Position numbers and translations under genes: made by a program. Shown here piece after piece: positions 55,145-62,819 of a stretch of 62,819 bases of DNA (within the stretch, counting starts at the first letter, position 1; every line of letters starts with the position of its first letter). The stretch is from JAAFHB01 sp037128295 (GTDB taxonomy: Bacteria; Bacteroidota; Bacteroidia; Bacteroidales; Prolixibacteraceae), in contig JBAXWR010000009.1 of NCBI GenBank assembly GCA_037128295.1, positions 1-62,819 on the forward strand, read 5' to 3'. The notes under the pieces were generated by a model. The model had not been told where the DNA came from. It did not search any database and saw only the letters and a list, made by a program, of their open reading frames with translations.

Positions 55145-55484
55145 ATGATTGTGAATAATGTATTGCATATCAATATATTACAGATTTGTTAAACTCCAAC
55201 TAATTTTACATGTATCTACGATGTAAAAAGCAATCCTGCAACACAAAGGAACATCACAATTATTTAACAATTAAAGGCTTGAAGGGTCAAGCCAAAGAAT
55301 TTATCAACCAACGTATGTTGATAAAAGGAAAAAAGAAGGGAAAATTACAAAGGCATTAGATAGCCAAACATGCCCGAGACTGACATTATGTAAGGCCAAA
55401 TGAGATTAGGATCATAGGCAATAGATTCTTATTCAAAAACTTTAAAACAAATATAAGAGGCTAAACTTACCAACCCCTTTTCAA
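55145..55484. other. Gap between receiver gene and exporter gene
   Basis: 340 bp between the receiver gene (ends 55485) and the exporter gene (starts 55144). I see no gene, clear promoter match, hairpin or repeat in it. Confidence 0.3.
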
Positions 55485-55847
55485 TTAAAACTTCATCAAC
55501 AATCTCTTAACCCTTACGGTCAATTCATTGGGGCTGAAAGGTTTTGTTATATAGTCATCAGCACCAAGCTTAAAAGCCTCAATGATTGTCTCTTCATCAC
55601 CCATGGCAGATAAAATAATGATCGGTACTTTTAATTTCATTATGTTTCTAATTCGATTTACTAATTCAAGTCCACCCAAAAAAGGCATTAATAAATCGGT
55701 CATCACCAAATTATAACTGTTTTGATCCAACTTTTCGCAGGCCTGATTTCCATCAATTGCAACATCAACTGTATAGTCCTCGCTCCTAAGCTTATGCTCG
55801 ATCGCTTTCGACATCATTAAATTATCTTCACAAACAAGAATCCTCAT
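55485..55847 (-). CDS. Stand-alone receiver-domain protein
   Basis: 120-aa CheY-like protein with all phosphorylation residues: E7/D8, D51 (MTDLLMP), S80 and K102 (KPF). It has no output domain. It lies upstream of and in the same orientation as the exopolysaccharide operon, so it is a likely post-translational switch or phosphorelay component for it. ATG 55847 aligns with the normal receiver start; an in-frame start 21 nt upstream adds unrelated residues. No cognate kinase is adjacent. Confidence 0.87.
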   Translation of the reverse strand: MRILVCEDNLMMSKAIEHKLRSEDYTVDVAIDGNQACEKLDQNSYNLVMTDLLMPFLGGLELVNRIRNIMKLKVPIIILSAMGDEETIIEAFKLGADDYITKPFSPNELTVRVKRLLMKF

Positions 55848-55969
55848 AATAAATAATTGACATTTCAAAAATTACCATTTCAAACAAATGACAATCCATT
55901 TGCAAAAATATAAATAAAAATCAACAATTTAATAAAACCATAACAGGTTATTATCTGGAGCAGAAACAC

Positions 55970-55977
55970 TACTTTTG
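55970..55977 (+). promoter_or_regulatory. -7 element upstream of nadB
   Basis: TACTTTTG matches TAnnTTTG, 32 nt before the ATG. No good -33 TTTG is seen. AGGAGG at 55991-55996 lies 13 nt before the ATG, farther than usual for a Shine-Dalgarno. Confidence 0.4.
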
Positions 55978-56009
55978 TCGCTCATTAATCAGGAGGCAGT
56001 TTATCTTTA

Positions 56010-57581
56010 ATGAGAACCCTTAATTTTGATTTTATTGTAGTGGGCAGCGGCCTGGCAGGTTTATTGGCAGCTTTTCATGCGGCAGATTATGGCAGTGTTG
56101 CATTGATCTCTAAATCAGAGCTTGATATTAGTAATTCGTATCATGCTCAGGGTGGGATTGCTGCTGCTGTTGGGGAAGATGACCACCCTGATTTTCATTT
56201 TGAAGACAGCATGATTGCAGGACGCAATTTATGTGACCAAGATGCGGTTTCAATTCTGGTAAACGAAGGCTTAGACCGTGTTAATGAACTCATTAATAAC
56301 GGAATGGAGTTTGATAAGGACGCGTATGGCAAAATACTCCTTGGCCTTGAAGGTGGTCATTCAAAAAGGAGGATACTACATGCTGACGGAGATGCAACGG
56401 GCAAAATGACAACTAGCTTTATGCTTAAAAAGGTTTTGGCAAAGCCTGGTATAACCGCTTTTGAATACTGTGCTGCTGTAAAAATCATTGTGGAAGACAA
56501 CATCTGCAAAGGAGTTCAGACACTCAAATATACTAACTGTGAGAATATTATATTTTTAGGAAAGGCCACCATCCTGGCCACAGGCGGTCTTTCGCGCTTA
56601 TATTCAAGGTCAACTAACCCATACACAGCTACTGGCGATGGCATTGCTTTAGCGTGGCAGGCTGGTGCCAGGCTTGCAGATATGGAGTTTATTCAGTTTC
56701 ACCCAACGGCACTCTCTCTTCCCGGAGAAGAAGCGTATCTGATTAGTGAAGCAGTCAGAGGTGAAGGTGCCCATTTACTTGATGTCAACGGGGTACGTTT
56801 TATGAAAGGGGTACATCCTTTGGCAGAACTTGCGCCTCGTGATGTGGTGGCTACTGCGATCTTTAAAAGGATGCAGGAAACCGATTCGAATGTATTCCTT
56901 AGCCTAAAGCACCTGAGCGACATTGAGCTGTCGGAAAGGTTCCACTCTATCATTGCCCACCTAAAGTCGCTTGGAATTAACCTCTTATCCGATCTAATAC
57001 CAATCGCTCCGGCTGCCCATTATATGGTTGGCGGAATAAGGACAGACATCTGGGGACAAACAAGTATTACAGGCCTTTTTGCTTGTGGCGAAGTAGCAGC
57101 AACCGGAGTTATGGGAGCAAACCGGCTTGCAAGCAACTCTCTGCTCGAATGTCTCGTCTATGGTAAAAGGGTAATCGAGAAAGCACGAAAAATGGGCAAT
57201 CATACTGCATTGACAATCGAACTTAAAGAAATTTTGCTTTGTCAGGAAACAGATCAGGAGTTTCTTAAAATGAAGAATGAACTCGCCTCCATTATGAGCA
57301 ATCAGGTAGGAATTGTGCGGAACGAAGAAGGACTAAAGAAAGCTCTTGATGTAATCAATTCAATATCAAATAATTGCAAAGACAAATGTTCCGATTACAA
57401 TTTTCATAAAATGGTTAATCTTACAGATATATGCCGCCTTATTACCCTTTCGGCAATTGAACGCAAGGAAAGCCGCGGCGGACATGTCAGATCGGATTAC
57501 CCATTCGAATTGGATGAACAATTGCACCATATCATACAGCAAAAAGGTGAACCTTTGAAATACGAACCTGTGAGAATATGA
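56010..57581 (+). CDS. nadB: L-aspartate oxidase
   Basis: 523-aa flavoenzyme that oxidises L-aspartate to iminoaspartate, the first step of de novo NAD synthesis. It shows the FAD-binding GSGLAG (12-17), YHAQGGIAAA, LEGGHSKRRILHADGDATG-type segment, FHPTAL and the active-site region AVRGEGAHL, and it ends with the succinate-dehydrogenase-like C-terminal helical domain. The length is normal. nadC starts at 57578, overlapping the stop. nadA is not in the window; its partner must be elsewhere. Confidence 0.96.
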   Translation: MRTLNFDFIVVGSGLAGLLAAFHAADYGSVALISKSELDISNSYHAQGGIAAAVGEDDHPDFHFEDSMIAGRNLCDQDAVSILVNEGLDRVNELINNGMEFDKDAYGKILLGLEGGHSKRRILHADGDATGKMTTSFMLKKVLAKPGITAFEYCAAVKIIVEDNICKGVQTLKYTNCENIIFLGKATILATGGLSRLYSRSTNPYTATGDGIALAWQAGARLADMEFIQFHPTALSLPGEEAYLISEAVRGEGAHLLDVNGVRFMKGVHPLAELAPRDVVATAIFKRMQETDSNVFLSLKHLSDIELSERFHSIIAHLKSLGINLLSDLIPIAPAAHYMVGGIRTDIWGQTSITGLFACGEVAATGVMGANRLASNSLLECLVYGKRVIEKARKMGNHTALTIELKEILLCQETDQEFLKMKNELASIMSNQVGIVRNEEGLKKALDVINSISNNCKDKCSDYNFHKMVNLTDICRLITLSAIERKESRGGHVRSDYPFELDEQLHHIIQQKGEPLKYEPVRI

Positions 57582-58429
57582 TGACTATAAGTGAATTAGA
57601 CTTTAATTTGATAAAGCCGGTTATCGATTATGCCCTAAATGAAGATCTTGGCAGTGGCGATATCACGACCAATTCTCTTGTTCCTTTTGATTTACAGGCT
57701 AAAGCAACAATGGTTGCCAAATCATCGGGGGTAATCGCCGGTCTTGGTGTCGCTGAATATGTTTTTAAATCGCTCGATAAAGATATTCTTTGGAAAACAT
57801 ATATTAATGATGGTGAACATGTAATCAAAGGGGATCTTATACTTGAAATTTCGGGTTCCTATCGTGCATTGCTATCTGGTGAGCGGCTTGCTTTGAACTT
57901 CCTTCAACGGATGAGCGGAATTGCAACTATGACAGATAATTATAAAAATCAATTGTCTGGATCAAAAGTCAAAATACTCGATACGCGAAAGACTGTTCCC
58001 GGTTTACGGATATTGGATAAATATGCAGTAAGGATGGGTGGCGGCACAAACCATAGGATCGGACTGTACGACATGGTGTTGATCAAGGACAACCACATTA
58101 AAGTAGCCGGTGGGATTACAAACGCCGTAGGGCAAATTAAAAAAAACATTGCATCTGGAATACTGATCGAAGTTGAAACAACGAGCATCGCAGAGGTTAA
58201 AGAAGCTCTAACTACCGGTGTTGACATCATCATGCTCGATAACATGGACAACAACACCATGAGGGAATGTGTAAAAATCATCAACGGGCAAGCAAAAGTC
58301 GAGGCGTCAGGAAACATGACTGCTGAAAGGTTGAGGGAGGTTGCCGAAACCGGGGTTGATTTTATCTCCATCGGGGCACTTACCCATTCGGTTACTGCAT
58401 TGGATATAAGTATGAACATTGAATCATAA
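57578..58429 (+). CDS. nadC: Quinolinate phosphoribosyltransferase (nicotinate-nucleotide pyrophosphorylase)
   Basis: 283-aa enzyme converting quinolinate and PRPP to nicotinate mononucleotide. It has EDLGSGDITT, ERLALNFLQRMSGIAT, DTRKTVPG (135-142), HR at 159-160 and LIKDNH (168-173), all hallmark QPRT residues. A second Met follows immediately, so the start is ambiguous by one codon. It overlaps nadB by 4 nt; coaX begins 6 nt downstream, so the three genes form an operon. Confidence 0.97.
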   Translation: MMTISELDFNLIKPVIDYALNEDLGSGDITTNSLVPFDLQAKATMVAKSSGVIAGLGVAEYVFKSLDKDILWKTYINDGEHVIKGDLILEISGSYRALLSGERLALNFLQRMSGIATMTDNYKNQLSGSKVKILDTRKTVPGLRILDKYAVRMGGGTNHRIGLYDMVLIKDNHIKVAGGITNAVGQIKKNIASGILIEVETTSIAEVKEALTTGVDIIMLDNMDNNTMRECVKIINGQAKVEASGNMTAERLREVAETGVDFISIGALTHSVTALDISMNIES

Positions 58430-58435
58430 AAAAGA

Positions 58436-59161
58436 TTGAATCTGGTTATCGACATTGGAAACAGCCTGACGAAAGCTGCAATATTCGAAAAAGGAGAGCT
58501 TGTTGAGACGATTTGTTACGACCAACTCGATGCTTCCCGATTAATGAGCTTAAAGAGTGTTTATCCTGATCTTCACAAGGCAATCCTTTCTTCAGTTGCC
58601 GGATTGGATGTCGGATTGTTGAAGGTTTTACGTGGTGAATTTGAACAATTTATCGAATTTGATCATCGGACTCCAGTCCCAATTGAAAACCTTTATGAAT
58701 CGAAAGAGACATTGGGTGCCGATAGGATTGCAGCCGCAGTTGGGGGTATGACTCTGTTTCCGGGCAAGAACCTGTTGGTAATTGATGCGGGTACAGCGAT
58801 TACTTTTGATCTTGTTGACAAGAATAATCGCTTTTTAGGTGGGAACATCTCACCAGGATTGAAAATGAGGTTCAGGGCACTGAATGAATTTACAAGTAAA
58901 CTCCCTATTGTTGGCTATGCCGATGATTGGCAGGAGATTGGAAAAACAACCGAAGAGGCCATCAGGGCCGGGGTGCAAAATGGGTTGATCTTCGAAATAG
59001 ATGGGATGATCGACCATATCCATAAAGAATGGCCCGATTGCCAGGTTATTTTAACTGGCGGTGATTCATTCTTTTTTGATAAAAAGCTAAAAAATGCCAT
59101 CTTTGTAAAATTTGAAATTACCCTGTTGGGATTAAACAGAATTCTTGAATATAATGCTTAA
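58436..59161 (+). CDS. coaX: Type III pantothenate kinase, TTG start
   Basis: 241-aa CoaX, first step of CoA synthesis. Its N-terminus (NLVIDIGNSLTKAAIFEKG) is the conserved ASKHA start, with GADR at 94-97 and DAGTAITFDLVD (117-128). The start codon is TTG at 58436, since the conserved residues begin right there and no in-frame ATG is available; a weak leader may lower its translation. It ends inside the next gene (8-nt overlap). nadB-nadC-coaX links NAD and CoA cofactor supply. Confidence 0.95.
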   Translation: MNLVIDIGNSLTKAAIFEKGELVETICYDQLDASRLMSLKSVYPDLHKAILSSVAGLDVGLLKVLRGEFEQFIEFDHRTPVPIENLYESKETLGADRIAAAVGGMTLFPGKNLLVIDAGTAITFDLVDKNNRFLGGNISPGLKMRFRALNEFTSKLPIVGYADDWQEIGKTTEEAIRAGVQNGLIFEIDGMIDHIHKEWPDCQVILTGGDSFFFDKKLKNAIFVKFEITLLGLNRILEYNA

Positions 59162-60452
59162 AAAAATTAGTTTAACAATCGCGGTAGCGACAGCCTTTTT
59201 GCTGCTTCCATCCTTGCTGAAAGCTCAGAGTGAAAACAGCTCAAGCACAAGTTCCCCTTATTCCCGTTATGGAATCGGAACACTTAATGGTTATTCTCAG
59301 GGCCGTAGTGCTGCCATGGGTGGAATAGGAGCTGGTGTCAGGTATGGTTTTCAAATCAATACAGAGAACCCGGCATCTTACACAGCTATTGATACAATGA
59401 CCTTTCTTATGGATTTTGGTCTCAATTCCCGGCATACAAATTATGAAACAGCCAGCCAAAAGAATGGTGGTAATAACGTAAATTTCAATGCATTATCATT
59501 TTCATTCCCTTTAAAAAAATGGTGGGCTACAGCTTTCGGCATCACCCCTTTATCTGAAAAAGGGTACAATATTGCATCCACTGTAGAATCAACAACCAAC
59601 ATTTCTTCAACAACAATTAGTGGGACAGGGTCGCTCTCTAAAGCTTTCCTTGGAAATGCATTCAATCTTGGCAAACACTTATCTGTTGGTGTTAATCTAT
59701 GGTATTTGTTTGGCACTTTAACGGATAGTTATTATCTGAATTTCCCATATGATGCCGCAGCTTATGACTATTTGCTTGAAAATAAATTAAATGTACACAA
59801 CTTTGGGGTAACTGGTGGTTTGCAGTACTCATGGAAAACAAAAAATAAAAGCCAATGGGTACTAGGTGCCACCATCGAACCGAAACAAAATATGTCGGCT
59901 AAATATACAATTCTTGAAGAGCGGGAACTATTCCGCAATTCATCAACAACCTCACCGATCATTGACACACTTAGAGATGTGACAAGCACAATTGGGGGGC
60001 TGACACTTCCGTTGAGCTATAGTGCAGGTTTTACCTATGCGTACAAGAACAAATTTACAGTTGGTGCAGATGTTTATCATCAAAAATGGAGTTCTGCCAG
60101 CTTTATGGGAGCAACATCACAATACCTGACCAATAGCACCCGATATTCCGCTGGATTTGAAATCGTCCCTGATGAATTTTCGATCAGGAGTTACTGGGCA
60201 AGGGCACAATACCGGGTTGGTTGTTTTTATGAAAATTCATACCTGACTATAAACGGCCAACAGATCAAAGGATATGGAGCCACATTCGGATTTGGCTTGC
60301 CATTAGGCCGGTCGAGATCTGCATTAAACCTTTCAGCAGAACTTGGGAAATTGGGGACTACAAATAACAATTTGATCAAAGAGTCGTACGCGAAATTTAC
60401 TATGCACCTTCTGCTTCAAGACAGGTGGTTTATAAAAAGAAAATTCGATTAG
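59154..60452 (+). CDS. Outer membrane beta-barrel protein (coaX-lptC block)
   Basis: 432-aa OMP with a signal peptide (cleavage after LLKAQ). It begins SSPYSRYGIGTLNGYSQGRSAAMGG and continues with NPASYTAIDTMTFLMDFG, a Bacteroidota family regularly found between coaX and lptC. Glycine-rich alternating strands and WFIKRKF near the end fit a FadL/porin-like barrel. The function is unknown, but its constant position before LptC and a PpiD-like foldase suggests outer-membrane biogenesis or lipid traffic. ATG 59154 is preferred to an in-frame TTG 9 nt upstream; it overlaps coaX by 8 nt. Confidence 0.8.
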   Translation: MLKKISLTIAVATAFLLLPSLLKAQSENSSSTSSPYSRYGIGTLNGYSQGRSAAMGGIGAGVRYGFQINTENPASYTAIDTMTFLMDFGLNSRHTNYETASQKNGGNNVNFNALSFSFPLKKWWATAFGITPLSEKGYNIASTVESTTNISSTTISGTGSLSKAFLGNAFNLGKHLSVGVNLWYLFGTLTDSYYLNFPYDAAAYDYLLENKLNVHNFGVTGGLQYSWKTKNKSQWVLGATIEPKQNMSAKYTILEERELFRNSSTTSPIIDTLRDVTSTIGGLTLPLSYSAGFTYAYKNKFTVGADVYHQKWSSASFMGATSQYLTNSTRYSAGFEIVPDEFSIRSYWARAQYRVGCFYENSYLTINGQQIKGYGATFGFGLPLGRSRSALNLSAELGKLGTTNNNLIKESYAKFTMHLLLQDRWFIKRKFD

Positions 60453-60459
60453 CAATAAA

Positions 60460-60801
60460 ATGAGGCTTGCTTACATATTTATTATCAACCTCTTTCTTGT
60501 TACTATTATAGGAGTAAACGGAAGTATGGCCGGGACAAGGGTGATCAAAGGGATTGTTTACACACCCGAAGGGAAACCTGCATCAGGGGTTTTGGTCACT
60601 GCCGACCACTCAAAAGACAAGTTCTACACAAGTTTTGACGGTGCATATATGATCAAAGTCGATTCTAAAACAACTTACCTGAAATTTAAGTTTTCGGACA
60701 GAGAGGAAAAAGTTGACCTTGTTGGAAACACCAACAATGTGGTTAATTTCGGAAAAAAAACAGTATTGCCGGTTACATCCAAAATAATCGATCCCAAATG
60801 A
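60460..60801 (+). CDS. Small exported carboxypeptidase-regulatory-like protein
   Basis: 113-aa protein with a signal peptide (about 1-24). The remainder, GTRVIKGIVYTPEGKPASGVLVTA and GAYMIKV, is a single CarboxypepD-regulatory-like beta-sandwich. It lies 7 nt after the OMP gene and overlaps lptC by 4 nt (ATGA), so it is co-translated with lptC. An envelope adaptor is plausible; no function is known. Confidence 0.65.
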   Translation: MRLAYIFIINLFLVTIIGVNGSMAGTRVIKGIVYTPEGKPASGVLVTADHSKDKFYTSFDGAYMIKVDSKTTYLKFKFSDREEKVDLVGNTNNVVNFGKKTVLPVTSKIIDPK

Positions 60802-61352
60802 GAATAGCCATTTGTGTAATCACCTTGGGTGCTGCACTGTTTTTTTTATCCTGTAGTTCAAAAGTTGCATCTGAGATACCAACAGGACTGCTTGGCAACA
60901 AAGCGATGCCGTCTATCGATGCAACAGACTTTCAAACCTTTTTCACAGATTCAGGCATTGTCAGGTATTTTCTGGACACGCCAAAATTGTTGATTTTCGA
61001 TCTTGAAAAACCACCTTACAAGGAGTTTCCTGAAGGATTCCACCTTCAGCAGTTTGACGAGAACAAAAAAATCATTTCAGAACTTTCGGCCAATTATGGA
61101 AAAAACTTTGTGAACGAACAAAAATGGCTTGCAACAGGCAATGTTGTAATGGTCAACAACAAAGGTGATACCCTCCGAACCGAGGAGCTGATCTATATGA
61201 CAGAGCAGGACAAAATTTTCTCCGAGAAATTTGTCAGTATAAAAAAAGGAGACCAAAGTATTATTGGAACAGGCGGTTTTGAGTCTGACACACAAATGAA
61301 GAAGTGGGCTTTTAAAAAAACAAAGGGGCAAATCTATGTCAATGAACAATAA
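60798..61352 (+). CDS. lptC: LPS-export periplasmic protein LptC (lipoprotein form)
   Basis: 184-aa protein with a lipoprotein signal (LFFLSC, Cys19) and an LptC beta-jellyroll: PPYKEFPEGFHLQQFDENKK, LSANYGKNF, KWLATGNVVMVNNKGDTLRTEEL and IIGTGGFESD. The alternating 'YAxY...x...V.V.N.GD.L.TE.L' pattern is characteristic of LptC/OstA-type domains. In E. coli LptC passes LPS from LptBFG to LptA; Bacteroidota versions carry the lipobox seen here. The upstream OMP and downstream foldase fit LPS/OMP assembly. Confidence 0.9.
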   Translation: MRIAICVITLGAALFFLSCSSKVASEIPTGLLGNKAMPSIDATDFQTFFTDSGIVRYFLDTPKLLIFDLEKPPYKEFPEGFHLQQFDENKKIISELSANYGKNFVNEQKWLATGNVVMVNNKGDTLRTEELIYMTEQDKIFSEKFVSIKKGDQSIIGTGGFESDTQMKKWAFKKTKGQIYVNEQ

Positions 61353-61507
61353 TTAACCGTTTTAAATACTGTATAATATTGATTTACAGCATTTTATTAG
61401 AATATGGTTAAAATTCACCCATATAAGGTAATTTAAAAGTCGAATATTGTTATATTCGTACCCTCATAAAATAGAATAAAAAGTAATAACAAAGTAACCA
61501 AATATCG

Positions 61508-62819
61508 ATGGCAACATTACAGAGAATCAGGAACCGTGCCGGAATTGCGATTGCAATATTTATTGGTATGGCACTCGCAGCATTTATTCTAGGCGACTTG
61601 TTCAAATCAACAAGCTCTATCACCCGCAGTAATCAGATGGAATTGGCCGAGGTTGATGGAAAGACCTTGACTTACCCCGAGTTTGCGGCAAAAGTCGAGG
61701 AACTTTCGGAAATTTACAAAATGAATTCCGGTAAAACATCGCTCGACCAGCAAACAACCGAACAGATCAGGGAACAAACATGGCAAAATACGGTTAGAAA
61801 CCTTACCATGGTGGATATTTATGAGGAACTTGGGATTGGAGTTAGTTCGGTGGAACTTTTTGACCTTGTTCAAGGTAAAAACCCTCATGCAATTATCCAA
61901 AGCATTTTCCGTGACCAGAACACCGGGACCCTAAACCGCAGTGCGATGATCCAATTCTTAAAATACCAACAAACAAACAGTACGGGAAAAGAACGTGCTT
62001 ATTGGTTATTTATTGAAAATCAAATAGTTGAAGAACAGTCGTTTACAAAATACAACAATTTGATTTCCAAAGGAATTTATGTTACAAGCGAAGAAGCAAA
62101 AAGCGACCTGAAAGGTCGTAACCATCAAGCGAACATTCAGTTTGTTGCGAAGCCTTTTTCCTCAATTTCCGATAGTACGGTAAAAGTATCGGACGATGAA
62201 CTCAAAGCCTACTACGAGAAAAATAAGGAAAAATACAAACAGGAGAACAACCGTAACATAGAGTACATTACCTTTCCTGTCGTAGCTTCAAAAGCCGATG
62301 AAGATAAACTCATCAAATGGATCAATGACACGAAAACAGAATTTGCATCCGTTGAAGATCCTGCTGCTTTTGTGAATATCAATTCAGATGTTCCTTTCGA
62401 CCCTTCTTTCTTTAAAAAAGGTGAGCTTTCACCCGAATTGGGGACATTCGCCTTTGCAGGTAAAGTGGGTGACCTATATGGGCCATACAAGGACAACAAT
62501 AGCTGGAAACTCGCGAAAATTCAAAAATTTGAAGAATTGCCCGATTCTGTTGAGGTACGCCATATCCTTATTCGCGTAAACACACAACCTGAATTGGCAG
62601 CAGCACAAAAGACTGCCGACAGTCTTAAGAATCTAATTGTGGTCAAAGGCCTGAAATTTGAGGACATTGCCCGTGAAAAATCGGCCGATACAGGATCTGC
62701 AGTAAAAGGTGGGGATCTTGGTTGGATCCACAGAGGAACGATGGTCAAGCCTTTCGAAGATGCTTCATTTTTCGGTAAGGTAAACGATATTCAGGTTGTG
62801 AAAACACAATTTGGCATCC
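61508..62819 (+). CDS. Peptidyl-prolyl isomerase/foldase, PpiD-like (truncated by window end)
   Basis: The open frame runs off the window end (437 codons visible). An N-terminal transmembrane helix (about 11-31) follows MATLQRIRNRAG, then a SurA_N/PpiD-type helical chaperone domain (about 45-230, EVDGKTLTYPEFAAKVEEL) and a PpiC parvulin domain beginning at about residue 349 (VRHILIRV, then GDLGWIHRGTMVKPFEDASF). The anchor makes it PpiD-like rather than SurA. It helps fold exported proteins near the inner membrane. It is the next gene after lptC, with a 155-bp gap that contains only a weak TATATTCG box (61451-61458). Confidence 0.9.
   Translation, partial: MATLQRIRNRAGIAIAIFIGMALAAFILGDLFKSTSSITRSNQMELAEVDGKTLTYPEFAAKVEELSEIYKMNSGKTSLDQQTTEQIREQTWQNTVRNLTMVDIYEELGIGVSSVELFDLVQGKNPHAIIQSIFRDQNTGTLNRSAMIQFLKYQQTNSTGKERAYWLFIENQIVEEQSFTKYNNLISKGIYVTSEEAKSDLKGRNHQANIQFVAKPFSSISDSTVKVSDDELKAYYEKNKEKYKQENNRNIEYITFPVVASKADEDKLIKWINDTKTEFASVEDPAAFVNINSDVPFDPSFFKKGELSPELGTFAFAGKVGDLYGPYKDNNSWKLAKIQKFEELPDSVEVRHILIRVNTQPELAAAQKTADSLKNLIVVKGLKFEDIAREKSADTGSAVKGGDLGWIHRGTMVKPFEDASFFGKVNDIQVVKTQFGI

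Noticed and set aside
55991..55996. AGGAGG as Shine-Dalgarno for nadB
   Set aside because: Its 13-nt spacing to the ATG is larger than usual and most genes here show no such motif.
57949..58455. 168-aa minus-strand open frame antisense to nadC
   Set aside because: nadC motifs are complete on the plus strand; the antisense translation shows no family pattern.

Overview
The window reads as chromosomal DNA of a Bacteroidota bacterium, most likely in or near the Bacteroidales/Marinilabiliales. Most genes lack a well-placed Shine-Dalgarno, several are preceded by the Bacteroidetes-type promoter (TTTG, 18-22 bp, TAnnTTTG), most products are secreted or lipoproteins, and families typical of the phylum recur (DUF6175, PEGA, RprXY-like kinase/regulator, carboxypeptidase-regulatory/TonB-type barrels, LptC-OMP-PpiD block). 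No tRNA, rRNA, CRISPR array or insertion sequence was seen.

Layout. 1-3.4 kb: infB with a long disordered N-terminus. 3.4-7.2 kb: secreted DUF4832-type protein, PQQ-propeller lipoprotein, small HTH-like protein. 7.4-13.3 kb: a peptidoglycan-recovery block, with a NagZ (GH3)-AmiE-like serine hydrolase fusion divergent from NamZ (GH171/DUF1343), which is translationally coupled to a sodium:solute symporter. 13.4-20.2 kb: a beta-helix lipoprotein, an unrecognised secreted protein, an endonuclease/exonuclease/phosphatase-fold protein and a TonB-receptor-like barrel. 20.5-39.3 kb: two divergent gene sets encoding only exported proteins: LPP20-like domains, DUF6175, outer-membrane-type barrels, a transglutaminase-like/SBBP-like protein, two PEGA paralogues (one fused to a cysteine-less FGE-like domain) and a lipoprotein with five FN3-like repeats. 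This is the best candidate for an undescribed envelope system. 39.3-43.5 kb: GH2 enzyme and Tat-exported Gfo/Idh/MocA oxidoreductase. 43.6-46.7 kb: polyproline secreted protein divergent from an RprXY-like two-component system whose kinase gene is cut by one in-frame stop. 46.9-55.8 kb: a probable synthase-dependent exopolysaccharide locus (receiver protein, LysM-TPR-YaiO barrel, LysM-HEAT membrane protein, processive GT2, LtaS-like phosphotransferase). 56-62.8 kb: nadB-nadC-coaX, an OMP, a small exported protein, lptC and a truncated PpiD-like foldase.

How they work together. The 7-13 kb genes can convert glycan debris to GlcNAc and MurNAc and import a product. The 48-56 kb genes can polymerise, modify and export a glycan under a receiver protein. 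nadB and nadC make the NAD precursor NaMN from aspartate-derived quinolinate, and coaX makes phosphopantothenate for CoA. The LptC/PpiD block serves outer-membrane biogenesis. The 20-39 kb cluster has no assigned function; its composition suggests an outer-membrane/periplasm-spanning assembly.
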